Source: Ogataea parapolymorpha DL-1 (lineage: Eukaryota; Ascomycota; Pichiomycetes; Pichiales; Pichiaceae). From it: DNA of 64,000 nt. Every line of letters starts with the position of its first letter. The first letter of the stretch is position 1. A program made the translations under genes and the position numbers. Shown here one piece after another: positions 35,253 to 45,450 of this stretch. The notes under the pieces are model-generated. The model was not told the DNA's origin, did no database searches, and saw only the letters and a list, made by a program, of their open reading frames with translations. The DNA lies in contig NC_027866.1 of the NCBI RefSeq assembly GCF_000187245.1, positions 186,001-250,000 of the forward strand, in the 5' to 3' direction.

Positions 35253-37151
35253 ATGAGAATCCAGTTTTCGCTCGTTACACTCCTTGCCACGGCTCTGGCA
35301 GAGGAGTACACCACGCTCACTTCGAAATATTGCTACGCCGGCGGTCTTGTTTGCAAAACCACCGTCGATTACGGCTCCGTCACCACTGTCACTGCTAACC
35401 GCGCGACTGTGACCACATACGTCCCGGTCAGCTACGTTCCAACGCTGGTCACCGTGGATGGTAAGGAGACTTGGCAGCAGGTCAGCTACTCGACGTCTGT
35501 CAACGACTACGGCCAATCAACAGTCGTGGTCACCTATTGCGACATCTCGTTGCAGTCGACAAGCAGAGTCACCTCCGTTGTGTCCTGCAACGTGCCATTT
35601 ACACAGACCGAGGATATCACCCTCACGACGACCGGAGTGGATGGGCACGTGAGCACTGTCACGGGGGCCACCACCTACGTCACCTCGAGAGCCTGTCCGA
35701 CCACATTGACGTGCGAGACTTGTAAGACGTCGTCGTCTTCCTCTTCTTCGTCAAGCACGTCTTCCACGACAGCCTCTTCCACGACAGCCTCTTCCACGTT
35801 AACCTCTTCCATTTCGACCTCATCCACTTCATCCACCTCAACTTCCTCCACCTCAACTTCCTCCACCTCAACTTCCTCCACCTCAACTTCCTCCACCTCA
35901 ACTTCCTCCACCTCAACTTCCTCCACCCTAACTTCCTCCACGTCAACCTCCTCCACTTCATCCACGTCAACCTCCTCCTCGTCAACTTCCTCCACTTCAT
36001 CTACGTCGACTACAACCCCTTCCACGTCCTCTTCCTCATCCACGCTGGTCTCGTATCCCTCTTCCACGTCTACCACGAGCTCAAGCTCATCCTCCTCTTC
36101 CCTGTCATCCACATCGTCGACTCCAACCACAACGTCTTCCGTCTCATCCTCCACAACCACCACTATTTCCACGTCGTCTTCATCCACCCCTTTTTCCACC
36201 CCTTCATCCACCCCTTCATCCACCCCATCAAGCACCACCTCCAGCTCCACCAGCTTTTCCTCATGGACGTCCACCCAGTCGAGCTCTACAACCTCATCGT
36301 CAAGCTCCACAAGCTCCATCTCAAGCTCTATCTCCTCCTCGTCCACACTTCTCTCCACATCCCGGTACAGCTGCAACCAGCCGTATGTGGCCACCGTCAC
36401 CGTCACCGCTGGCGGATCCGTTTCTGTGTCCATGTACACCACGTCGTCCGTCTGCATAACTACCACGGAGTCCAGCACCGTCACCACGTGCACAGACTGC
36501 AACAAAGACGTCCAGGTGAGCTCTCAAGCCACGCCAGTCCAGTACAGCAGCGTGTGGGTGACCGAAGGGTCTGCTTCCACGACGACGGAAACGGTTTGTA
36601 CCGAGTGCAAGACCAGCGAGACGGTGGTGGAGACAACAGTGACAAACGAGACGACTACATATGTGACCACCTGTCCAGAGTCCAGCGAGACCACACAGCC
36701 GCCACAGACGAGCTCGTCTCCAGCCACATCCACAGCTACAGTCCCAGCCACCTCGGGCTCCTCGCTGGCAGAGACAAGCCAAACGACAAGCTCGTCTGAA
36801 ATTCCAACATCTCCAGAAACACCCTCTGAAACGCTTACGTCAGTCTTCTCGTCTACACAGACTCCAGCACCCACCACAAGCACAAGCTTTGAAACTGCTT
36901 CGTCTGGAGTCTCCTCTACACCTCACACCAAGATATCGATTACGGTGGTGAAGACTTGCACGGAGGAAAAGTGCCGGCCGCAAACGACGGACAGCTCTGT
37001 GGCGCAGTCAGGCTCAACGCTAGCTTCGACCCTACGCACGTCCAGCGTCGCCGTTTCCTCGATCCAGCCGCTGTCGTTCTTCCAGGGCGCGGCAGCGTCT
37101 GTCTCGATCTCGTATTTCTCGTTCTTTTTGCTTCTCGTCCCATTCATATAG
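35253..37151 (+). CDS. GPI-anchored Ser/Thr-rich cell wall adhesin-like protein
   Basis: This 632-residue protein has a signal peptide (MRIQFSLVTLLATALA, 1-16), a folded Cys-containing N-terminal domain (about 17-160, six or more Cys, ending TLTCETCKTS), a very Ser/Thr-rich stalk (about 160-375) with TSTSS repeats, a second Cys-containing region (about 375-500) and a C-terminal hydrophobic GPI-attachment tail (FFQGAAASVSISYFSFFLLLVPFI). This is the plan of fungal adhesins and mannoproteins. The stalk should be heavily O-mannosylated. The N-terminal domain does not match Flo11, PA14 or ALS signatures I know. The stalk DNA is a 15-bp tandem repeat, so length should vary between strains. It converges on CDC16 with 19 bp between. 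Confidence 0.85.
   Translation: MRIQFSLVTLLATALAEEYTTLTSKYCYAGGLVCKTTVDYGSVTTVTANRATVTTYVPVSYVPTLVTVDGKETWQQVSYSTSVNDYGQSTVVVTYCDISLQSTSRVTSVVSCNVPFTQTEDITLTTTGVDGHVSTVTGATTYVTSRACPTTLTCETCKTSSSSSSSSSTSSTTASSTTASSTLTSSISTSSTSSTSTSSTSTSSTSTSSTSTSSTSTSSTSTSSTLTSSTSTSSTSSTSTSSSSTSSTSSTSTTTPSTSSSSSTLVSYPSSTSTTSSSSSSSSLSSTSSTPTTTSSVSSSTTTTISTSSSSTPFSTPSSTPSSTPSSTTSSSTSFSSWTSTQSSSTTSSSSSTSSISSSISSSSTLLSTSRYSCNQPYVATVTVTAGGSVSVSMYTTSSVCITTTESSTVTTCTDCNKDVQVSSQATPVQYSSVWVTEGSASTTTETVCTECKTSETVVETTVTNETTTYVTTCPESSETTQPPQTSSSPATSTATVPATSGSSLAETSQTTSSSEIPTSPETPSETLTSVFSSTQTPAPTTSTSFETASSGVSSTPHTKISITVVKTCTEEKCRPQTTDSSVAQSGSTLASTLRTSSVAVSSIQPLSFFQGAAASVSISYFSFFLLLVPFI
35836..36010 (+). repeat. 15-bp minisatellite in adhesin stalk
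   Basis: The unit CCTCAACTTCCTCCA occurs six times perfectly from 35836 to 35925, then degenerates (35926-35940 with one change, further diverged units to about 36010). Each unit encodes one TSTSS step in frame, so copy changes keep the frame. Confidence 0.9.
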
Positions 37152-37170
37152 TTATACAGTGCAATAGCAA

Positions 37171-39129
37171 TCATTCACTTTCTATCTCCATCACCGCGTC
37201 GTCGTCATCGCTCGAGTCCTCCCCCTGTTTCAAGTCCTCGGCGATCATGTCCAGATCTCTCTTGTTGTCTTCGCCAATGAATTTGAGGTTTCTGCTGGGC
37301 TTGCTGATCGGTGTCTGGAACGCAGATCTCTGCGGTAGCGGCTCGTCCAGCAGCTGTTTGTTGTTGATGTGCAGATTGCTTTCGAGCGCCTTGTTCAGCA
37401 GATCCAGCGCGATCGGGTCGTTGGGTTGGATCGACAGCGCCACGTGCAGCGTCTCGATCGCCTTCGAAATCTTGCCCATCTTGAGATAAAGCAGCCCGAT
37501 CGCAGAGTAAATGTTGACATCCTTTCGCGAAATGCGCAATACCTTGTTGAAATGGCTAAGCGACTTATCCAGCATGTTCAGCCGTCTGTACACGTGACCC
37601 AGGTTGCAATGAATCGACGACCATGCCTTGGCGTTCGAGTCCAGCGTACTGGCAGCGGTGAGCGCTTTTTGGAAGAAACTCTCGGCCTTGGCCAGCTGCA
37701 CGCGCCGGTAGTGCAACACGCCGAGCTCGTTGAGCAGTAATGGGTCGTTTGGGCAGATTGAGTACGCCGACATGAGGTATTCTTGCGACAGCGTAAGGTT
37801 GTTCATCTGCAAATATTGCATGCCCAGAAACAGGTTAGGAAGGTGGATGCCGGGGAACAGACGCGACGCGGTGGCGTAGGCACTAATCGCCTGTTCGTGC
37901 TCTCCCTCTGCAGCAAACGTGTGCGAAAAGCCGATCCACGCCGGCCCAAAGTTGGGGTTGATCATTGAGGCTTTAGAAAAGAAGACTCGTGCCTCGTTGG
38001 TCTTCTTGATTGAAAAATAGTAGATACCAATGGCCAGCCATGTGATATGGTGATTAGGGTAGTTTTCTGCCAGCTTGTGAGCCATAAGGAACAGTCTGTT
38101 TTTTCCTCCAAGCTCATGCAGACAGCTGAGATAGTTAGGGAGCACAGAGAGGTTCAACTCGTCGTGTTTGATGATCTGCTCGCATAGGTCGAGACACTGC
38201 TGGAACTTGCACTGAATGAACAGCAGGTCAGCACGGCTGAGCAAAACATCCAGGTTCTCGCCCAAACTGTACTCTTCCTTGAGCCGCTGCTCGGCCTCCT
38301 CGAATGTGGCCACGTTCTTGTACTTGTTGAGCCGCGTCGTATAGAGCAACTTCACGAGCTCGTTGTTGTTGTCTGCGTCGTCGAAGTTCAGTTCGCTCAG
38401 GAGCTCCCACTCCTCGTCAGGTGACATCAGATGGTTGCTTATGAGCTCATTGAACGCCTCAAAACACTTCACGTCCACCAACACCGCCTCTTTGTAGCAC
38501 TCCTTGGCCCTATCGAAATTATTCTGTTTGCTGTACGCGAGCCCACGCAAGTAGCACATCGACGCCTCTAGCTTCACGCCGCCGTCCGGATTTTTCACCG
38601 AGTGGTCTGTCTTGAACGGATTGACCTCGCCAATGACGTCCAGCGCCTCGTCGTACTTTTCGAGCTTGACCAGACACAGGCCCGCTAAGTATCTGCAGCT
38701 CACCGACTCCTCAAAGTGCGGGCCTGACAGCAAATTGCGTGCAATCTGGTAGTTTCCGTTGGCGAAATGCACCTGCGCGAGCCAGAAGGCGTCATTCGGG
38801 TCGCCAGTCAGCGACAGAACCTTGTCTCCGATATATATCGCTGTGTTGTAGTGGTGCTGCATCAGGGCATCGTGGCGCCACAGCCGCAGCTTGTCGGCCT
38901 GTGTGAGCGGCGTCTCCTCGTCGTCGTCCTTGCTGGTCAGCGTGCTGAGTTTGCTGTTGACTGACTTGGACACGTTGGGGGACGAGAACACCCGGTGATG
39001 GGCATTCTGCTGCGGGTTGACGGTTTGGCCAAGCAGGTTGGGCGGTGTTTGGAAGTAGTCCTTGGACCTTTTGTTGGTTATGAGCGGCGAGATCGTCAGC
39101 GTCGACGTGTTGGGGCTGTTTGTGGACAT
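37171..39129 (-). CDS. CDC16: Anaphase-promoting complex subunit Cdc16 (TPR)
   Basis: This 652-residue protein has a disordered Ser/Asn/Pro-rich N-terminus (1 to about 75), then tetratricopeptide repeats through about 600. Conserved units are seen at NPNFGPAWIGFSHTFAAEGEHEQAISAYATASRLFPG, NDPLLLNELGVLHYRR and KDVNIYSAIGLLYLKMGKISKAIETLHVALSIQPNDPIA. These match Cdc16/APC6, a TPR arm subunit of the APC/C ubiquitin ligase that drives mitotic exit. The C-terminus is acidic (SSDDDDAVMEIESE). Its neighbours LYS1, MAK11 and SPT23/MGA2 form a block whose members lie beside CDC16 or MGA2 in Saccharomyces. Its upstream region contains an MCB-like palindrome. Confidence 0.93.
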   Translation of the reverse strand: MSTNSPNTSTLTISPLITNKRSKDYFQTPPNLLGQTVNPQQNAHHRVFSSPNVSKSVNSKLSTLTSKDDDEETPLTQADKLRLWRHDALMQHHYNTAIYIGDKVLSLTGDPNDAFWLAQVHFANGNYQIARNLLSGPHFEESVSCRYLAGLCLVKLEKYDEALDVIGEVNPFKTDHSVKNPDGGVKLEASMCYLRGLAYSKQNNFDRAKECYKEAVLVDVKCFEAFNELISNHLMSPDEEWELLSELNFDDADNNNELVKLLYTTRLNKYKNVATFEEAEQRLKEEYSLGENLDVLLSRADLLFIQCKFQQCLDLCEQIIKHDELNLSVLPNYLSCLHELGGKNRLFLMAHKLAENYPNHHITWLAIGIYYFSIKKTNEARVFFSKASMINPNFGPAWIGFSHTFAAEGEHEQAISAYATASRLFPGIHLPNLFLGMQYLQMNNLTLSQEYLMSAYSICPNDPLLLNELGVLHYRRVQLAKAESFFQKALTAASTLDSNAKAWSSIHCNLGHVYRRLNMLDKSLSHFNKVLRISRKDVNIYSAIGLLYLKMGKISKAIETLHVALSIQPNDPIALDLLNKALESNLHINNKQLLDEPLPQRSAFQTPISKPSRNLKFIGEDNKRDLDMIAEDLKQGEDSSDDDDAVMEIESE

Positions 39130-39190
39130 GGTTTTGTGCGGTTCAAAAGAAGGATCAATATGTTTTTGTTTAATTTTCTATTATTTTTTT

Positions 39191-39202
39191 TCGACGCGTC
39201 GA
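39191..39202. promoter_or_regulatory. Palindrome containing an MCB (ACGCGT) between CDC16 and LYS1
   Basis: TCGACGCGTCGA is a perfect 12-bp palindrome with the MluI cell-cycle box ACGCGT at its centre, about 62 bp upstream of CDC16 and 70 bp upstream of LYS1. MBF-type control of CDC16 would make sense, but this is inference from one site. Confidence 0.4.
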
Positions 39203-39219
39203 CTTGTGCGGTTTTTTCC

Positions 39220-40384
<1,165 letters not shown>

Positions 40385-40405
40385 ATTTTTTTATAAATTA
40401 ATTAT

Positions 40406-41566
40406 TTACTCCCGTTCCACCTTGAGCAGTTTTTTCTGCCGTTTCTTGATCTTTTTCCTGTCCTCGCGACGCACAACCACTTCTCCGTCGCTCTCGTATT
40501 CGCTTTCCACCTCTTTTTGCAGCGGATCGTAGCGCGGTTTAAGTGCTTTCTCAACGCTCTCGTTGACGGTAGCAACAACGTTCAGCCGCTCTCCAGTATC
40601 ATAAACGGCCACCTGGTCTCGGACGCTCAGGTCCCAGACGACGATCTTGCCGTCCGATGAAATTGACACCAGATACGACTTTGTATCGTTATCTTTTCTC
40701 TCTGTGTAGATGGAGAAGTCCTTGACCCGGTTCGCGTGGCCCTGCAGCTCGAACTCAGGGTTCTCAAGTGGCTCTGTCTCCTCGTTTCCCTGCGTGATTT
40801 GTGCAATATCGTAGAACTGTATCGTACCGTTTCCATTCGCTAGAACGAGATACTCCTTGCCATCCAGCAATAAAAAATCTAATTGCATCAGCGTCTGCTT
40901 CAGCTGGAAAATAGCCACGATTTTGGCCTCTCTAGTTTGGTACACCATCAATCTATTGAGCAGCCCAACAACGAAAAACTCGCCGTCGCTGCTGAAACGG
41001 ACCAGATTAGGCGATTGGCCGTGCGTGAAGACCCCCTTGAGCTTCATCGCAGACGCCTTTTTGGCGGTCATTAAATTCCACAGTCGAACCGTCTTGTCGT
41101 CGCTCACAGAGATGGCCACGCGTCCTGATGGGTGGATGGCCAGATCGTTCACTCTTGCCGTGTGGCCCTTTAGAATTCCAAATTGCTCCCAGTCTTTGGT
41201 CCGCCAAATCACAATCTTGCCGTCCTCTGCTGCGCTCAGTAGCCATTTGCCATTCTTGTGGGTCAGATACTCAGACTTTTCGTCGAAGTCATTCGAGAAA
41301 ACAAGTTTGGTGATCGATCCCTGGTGTTGTAGCAACGTGCCGAGCTCCTTTCTTTTCTGTAAATCGTAGATCTTGATGTGCTCGTCGTTAGACCCCGAAA
41401 CAAGATATCTTTTGGCAATATCGAGAGCCCTGATCGAGAGTGAATGCGCTTGGAAGTGGAAAATCGGTTGGAATAGCGGCTGGCTGTTTTTCTCATCGGG
41501 AAGCGTCACCGATACACACAGCAATGTGTGCTCGTATGAACCTGTGATGATGCGAAATACGGTCAT
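40406..41566 (-). CDS. MAK11: 60S ribosome biogenesis WD-repeat protein Mak11
   Basis: This 386-residue protein is made of WD40 repeats (ALDIAKRYLVSGSNDEHIKIYDL, then GKWLLSAAEDGKIVIWRTKDW, then HTARVNDLAIHPSGRVAISVSDDKTVRLWNL, then SYLVSISSDGKIVVWDL) and ends in a Lys-rich tail (KKIKKRQKKLLKVERE) typical of nucleolar factors. This matches Mak11/PAK1IP1, which acts with the Rpf2/Rrs1/Rlp24 stage of pre-60S assembly. The position between CDC16 and SPT23/MGA2 repeats the Saccharomyces order of CDC16-MAK11-SPT23. A perfect 11-bp direct repeat resembling the RRPE of ribosome biogenesis genes lies 43 bp upstream. Confidence 0.9.
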   Translation of the reverse strand: MTVFRIITGSYEHTLLCVSVTLPDEKNSQPLFQPIFHFQAHSLSIRALDIAKRYLVSGSNDEHIKIYDLQKRKELGTLLQHQGSITKLVFSNDFDEKSEYLTHKNGKWLLSAAEDGKIVIWRTKDWEQFGILKGHTARVNDLAIHPSGRVAISVSDDKTVRLWNLMTAKKASAMKLKGVFTHGQSPNLVRFSSDGEFFVVGLLNRLMVYQTREAKIVAIFQLKQTLMQLDFLLLDGKEYLVLANGNGTIQFYDIAQITQGNEETEPLENPEFELQGHANRVKDFSIYTERKDNDTKSYLVSISSDGKIVVWDLSVRDQVAVYDTGERLNVVATVNESVEKALKPRYDPLQKEVESEYESDGEVVVRREDRKKIKKRQKKLLKVERE

Positions 41567-41608
41567 ATTTTATTTATTTTATATTTTTTTTAATATTTTT
41601 TTTATCTA

Positions 41609-41630
41609 GATATTTTTCAGATATTTTTCA
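41609..41630. repeat. Perfect tandem 11-mer upstream of MAK11
   Basis: GATATTTTTCA occurs twice back to back (41609-41619, 41620-41630). On the MAK11 strand this reads TGAAAAATATC twice, close to the RRPE core TGAAAAATTT of ribosome-biogenesis promoters, 43-64 bp from the ATG. Confidence 0.6.
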
Positions 41631-41827
41631 AAAAAAATCCTGAATCACATCAAATGGTAGCCCACACACGGTGCTGGCAGATTTGCACGAACCCGTGACT
41701 TTGCGAGCGCTTGCGCTATCTCTGAGACACATCATACATATGTAGCGTCGGCAGCATTCCATGTAGTAGTCTCAAAGAGTAAGTCCAACACGTTTCCCAA
41801 CACCCGCTGATGATTCCTAGTCATTTC

Positions 41828-41834
41828 CGGGTAA
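41828..41834. promoter_or_regulatory. Reb1-like site upstream of SPT23/MGA2
   Basis: CGGGTAA, the core of the general regulatory factor Reb1, within CCGGGTAAC. It lies about 230 bp before the ATG and 35 bp before the TATA-like element. Confidence 0.45.
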
Positions 41835-42062
41835 CCCCTGCTATTTTTTCCAATACTTTTTTTGCTATTTAAAACAAGTGGGACCTACAATTTACAATCA
41901 ATCACATTCCCAACAGATTTTCCTAATTTACAATTACCGTCAAGTGATAGACAAAAGTGAGAGGACGCTACTTTGCGGCACAGAACTTGTAATCGACTTT
42001 ACGACACACGAATCAAGCTACGCCCGCGCCTTCCTTAGGCTACAACGCACAACAACAACACC

Positions 42063-45000
42063 ATGGACGGACTGCTCTCTATGAGCCCCCAAATGAGCGA
42101 GCCGATGCAGGAGATGCTCGGCGCCCATTTTGACGACAAAGACATACTTGACGAGTTCCTGGATATGAGATTATATGACCAGGGAGCAGGAGACGAGCGT
42201 AACCACTTTGACGAAGAATTGCACGCGTTTGTGAAAAACGAGCTGTCTAGGCAAGGATCGCACGATATCAAGATAGAGCGCGACGATATGCCAGAGTTTA
42301 TTATTCCGGAGCACACATATAATGACAACGTTCACGCGGGCGGACAGTCGGAAGAGTTTGAAATGTTTGAGAAAAGTCGCCAGCTGTTGATGAAGCTCAA
42401 GTTTGGCGGCTTTGCGAACGTGCCCGAACTGCCCAGCTTCGAAGAGCTTTCCGACAAAATCCAGACGAGAGGCGACTCCAATGACGTCACCACCAGCACT
42501 CTGCCTCCAGAGTATATTTCTTGCAACGACAACTTGATGTACAACCTGGAGATTAAAGAGCTGCCGTCGTCGTCACGGGTCGAGACACAGATGAAAATTC
42601 AACTGGATATTTCGCCTCCGCCTCCACAGTTTTTGCTGCATCTTCCGCGAGACACCATAGCCAAGCCTAAGTTGACGCTCGAAAACAACGAGATTCCTGA
42701 AAGTGTCAAGCCTCATATGCTTTTCCTCGACACGTTTGTGGTTGGGGCCAGCAATACGGCCACCTCCGACGGTCAGTATCAGAAATTGAGATCTTGCAAC
42801 GTTTGCAAACGCTGCATGAGAAGAGAAATGAAGCGTGCGTCGAGACGCAAACGTGGCATTGCCGAGGACTCCATCAACTGGAATTTGAATGTTCCAAGAA
42901 GAGCCATCATTTTCAACACCAAGGAGGTTATCTCATTCCCTAGGCCTACTGGTAACGCCTCAAACGTGAAGTCGATTGACCTGCTGACCAGAATAGTATG
43001 CTATTGCAGACACCACCAGGAGCCAAACGGGTTCAAGCTATTTTTTGTGCTCAAGGACGCTGACGGTAACGTGCTGGGAAAAACGCTATCTCAGCCGATC
43101 CTTATAATGGACAGAAAAAAGCTGTTAAAGGATGGCGAGCAGTCGAATTCGCCAGAGCAGGAAATGCAAGTCAAACAAGAACCAAGAACGGCAATCAACT
43201 CGATCGACGAGTCCTCGAGCGAAAATACCAGCACCAGTGCAGCCACTCACGTGGCAATGGCAGGCTCCTCCCTGGGACAACAAACGCCTATTGCCACAGA
43301 CGATTCAAGAACATACAAGCGTCAAAAGAGACATTTATCTCCAGCAGATAGTACCGGAACTTATTACGATGCTGTCCAGCAGCAGAGATCGAAGCAGGCG
43401 CTGGGAGCACGTCAGGACTCGTTCTCGTCGAGCGTCAGCAAGAGAGACGCAAACTCGCCAATGAGCTCTGATAATCTCTCGCCGCAGAACTGTTTTGGTG
43501 TTTCTTCGGCAACGAGCATTTTCTCGAGCACACCCGAGAAAAAGGCATCGTTTGCTAATCTCACGCAGAGTCAATCTGGACTCAACCTTGCCAGCTCGCT
43601 CAACAACTCTTCTGGCTCGCAACAATCAGTGCCGTCGATTCAGCGCATTATTCCTGCTCAGGGTCCTATCAGAGGTGGCATCGAGGTTACTTTGTTGGGC
43701 TCGAACTTCCGGCCGGGTCTAGCAGTCAAGTTTGGCTCTAACGTGGCATTGGCCACTCATTGCTGGTCGGATTCGACAATCGTGACGTATCTGCCGCCGG
43801 CATCGCAAGCAGGACCGGTTTTGGTCACATTCGAAGACTCTTCCAAAGAGGGAAGAACGGGAATAATGAACTCCACGTCGCAGCAAGTGTTTACGTATAC
43901 TGACGACTCTGACAGGCAGCTGGTTGAGCTGGCCCTGCAGATTGTGGGGCTGAAAATGAACGGAAAGCTCGAAGACGCCAAAAATATCGCCAAACGAATC
44001 ATCGGAAACAACAGCTCCAACATGCCGCAACAGCAACGGCAAAAGTCGCCGCAGCCAGCAGGCTATGACGAGTGGGTTGAGAAGGCCACTCTCAAGATGA
44101 CAGAATTATCCAAAACGTCACTGAGCCACGAGGAGATGTTGCTGAAGTTCCTGTCGATGCTAAAACTGCCTAATTCGCCGATCGCCGTTCCAAACTGGGC
44201 TATTTGCACTCTCGAAGGACAGACCATGCTGCATCTTGCGTGTATTAAGGGATACGCCAAACTGTGTCGCTATTTGGTGGAAAACGGGTGTAAGGTCGAC
44301 ACGAGAGACTTGAACGATCTTACTGCTCTGCATTATGCGTTTATTAACGGGCAGAGGGGGCTGATCAAACTGTTGGTTAACTACGGTGCTGTTGCGTCGA
44401 TGAGGCTAGGCGAGGATATTTCGCTAAAGGATGTTTCCGACTCGAATGTGCTGGATCTGTTAGACGACACGAAGGGAGCGCAGTTCCCTTCAAGCCACAG
44501 ACGGTTCTCGAACGACTCGATCGAGTCGATTTTCGACGACTACGACGAGCCGGCGTTCGACCCGAAGTTTGTTGCCGTTGGCAAGTGTGGCCTGAACAAG
44601 GCAGACTTTTTCGACAACGACTCGCCGGACGAGAGGTGGCAGGAGCCGGATGATGAGATGGAGTTCGAGGCAGACGACGAGGACGACCTGGACGCGGAAT
44701 CACTGCCGGACGTGCCAAAGTCGGAAAGAAAGAAGACGCGTGCTACAGGCGTGAGTCTGTGGCTCAAGATGCGCAAGGCTTTTGCAAAGAACGTGTCATC
44801 GATCCCAGATCTGAGCGACAGCGACCAATCGGACGACGCGCGCGAGGAGATGCTTCCGTCGTACCACGAGCTGTTCCCTACAGAAGAGGGCGAGAGGGCG
44901 CTTCTCAACTTCCAGGGCCACGATGCGGAGGCAAAGACCCAGGAGGCGGAGGACTCGTCGGAGGAGGCGTTGGAGTTGGCGCTCAAGTCGTCTCAAAAAA

Positions 45001-45281
45001 CTTTGGACGCAGACAAGCGGTTGCTTTTCTTCTGGCTGCCGTTCATGCTGCTTTTGCTGCTGGTGATGATTGGCAGTCAGCTGGAACTGATCAATCTGGA
45101 CAATTTCACGCTGGTGTCGAACGTGATCGATGGTAGCCGCAACCTTCTAGGTCGGCTGATGTTGGGCAAAGACCGTTTCACGGGGCTACTGAACGAGAAT
45201 CTGAACTACGGACGCGAGAGGGTTAATAATCTGTTGAACGACGTGAACGGCGCCATGCTCACGGCGGTGGGCGGCCGGTAA
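42063..45281 (+). CDS. SPT23: Membrane-anchored transcription factor Spt23/Mga2
   Basis: This 1072-residue protein is a regulator of OLE1 and membrane fatty acid unsaturation. Seen: an N-terminal domain with Cys/Arg-rich NVCKRCMRREMKRASRRKRG (near 245-265), an IPT/TIG immunoglobulin-like fold (about 523-610: PAQGPIRGGIEVTLLGSNF), ankyrin repeats (about 718-786: GQTMLHLACIKGYAKLCRYLVENG), an LPSY motif (near 931) like the LPKY docking site for ubiquitin ligase Rsp5, and one C-terminal transmembrane helix (about 984-1003). In the family, the ER-bound precursor senses lipid packing, is ubiquitinated and cut, and the released N-terminus enters the nucleus. One ancestral gene gave both SPT23 and MGA2 in Saccharomyces, and the neighbourhood fits both. 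An AUG-free leader precedes it. Confidence 0.93.
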   Translation: MDGLLSMSPQMSEPMQEMLGAHFDDKDILDEFLDMRLYDQGAGDERNHFDEELHAFVKNELSRQGSHDIKIERDDMPEFIIPEHTYNDNVHAGGQSEEFEMFEKSRQLLMKLKFGGFANVPELPSFEELSDKIQTRGDSNDVTTSTLPPEYISCNDNLMYNLEIKELPSSSRVETQMKIQLDISPPPPQFLLHLPRDTIAKPKLTLENNEIPESVKPHMLFLDTFVVGASNTATSDGQYQKLRSCNVCKRCMRREMKRASRRKRGIAEDSINWNLNVPRRAIIFNTKEVISFPRPTGNASNVKSIDLLTRIVCYCRHHQEPNGFKLFFVLKDADGNVLGKTLSQPILIMDRKKLLKDGEQSNSPEQEMQVKQEPRTAINSIDESSSENTSTSAATHVAMAGSSLGQQTPIATDDSRTYKRQKRHLSPADSTGTYYDAVQQQRSKQALGARQDSFSSSVSKRDANSPMSSDNLSPQNCFGVSSATSIFSSTPEKKASFANLTQSQSGLNLASSLNNSSGSQQSVPSIQRIIPAQGPIRGGIEVTLLGSNFRPGLAVKFGSNVALATHCWSDSTIVTYLPPASQAGPVLVTFEDSSKEGRTGIMNSTSQQVFTYTDDSDRQLVELALQIVGLKMNGKLEDAKNIAKRIIGNNSSNMPQQQRQKSPQPAGYDEWVEKATLKMTELSKTSLSHEEMLLKFLSMLKLPNSPIAVPNWAICTLEGQTMLHLACIKGYAKLCRYLVENGCKVDTRDLNDLTALHYAFINGQRGLIKLLVNYGAVASMRLGEDISLKDVSDSNVLDLLDDTKGAQFPSSHRRFSNDSIESIFDDYDEPAFDPKFVAVGKCGLNKADFFDNDSPDERWQEPDDEMEFEADDEDDLDAESLPDVPKSERKKTRATGVSLWLKMRKAFAKNVSSIPDLSDSDQSDDAREEMLPSYHELFPTEEGERALLNFQGHDAEAKTQEAEDSSEEALELALKSSQKTLDADKRLLFFWLPFMLLLLLVMIGSQLELINLDNFTLVSNVIDGSRNLLGRLMLGKDRFTGLLNENLNYGRERVNNLLNDVNGAMLTAVGGR

Positions 45282-45450
45282 GCGGCGGGGTGTATTTTGC
45301 ATTTTTCTTTGCTAATTATTATTGCACTTATTATTTTTCATGCACTATTTTTTTTACCGTTTGGCCGGGGTCTATTTTAGCTGATTTTAGTCACCTGAAA
45401 GAATTATTTTTATTTTCTGACAGCAGACGCTTCGATGGCCCTATTTTTCC

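Larger units (their letters stand above)
41567..42062. other. Divergent promoter and leader of MAK11 and SPT23/MGA2
   Basis: This 496-base region holds an A/T-rich block near MAK11, two tandem 11-mers, a Reb1-like site (41828-41834), a TATA-like CTATTTAAAA (about 41868) and then about 190 bases without any ATG ending CAACAACAACACC just before the SPT23/MGA2 start. The last part looks like a long, unstructured, scanning-friendly 5' leader. No other ORF is supported. Confidence 0.55.

Noticed and set aside
35675..36505. 276-codon Val/Glu/Asp-rich frame on the minus strand
   Set aside because: It is the exact complement of the adhesin Ser/Thr repeat; the composition follows from the sense codons and there is no signal or family match.
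45411..45425. Intron acceptor (TTTTCTGACAG) before the PDK gene
   Set aside because: No donor found upstream in the short intergenic space and the branch-like CTGAC is too close to the AG.
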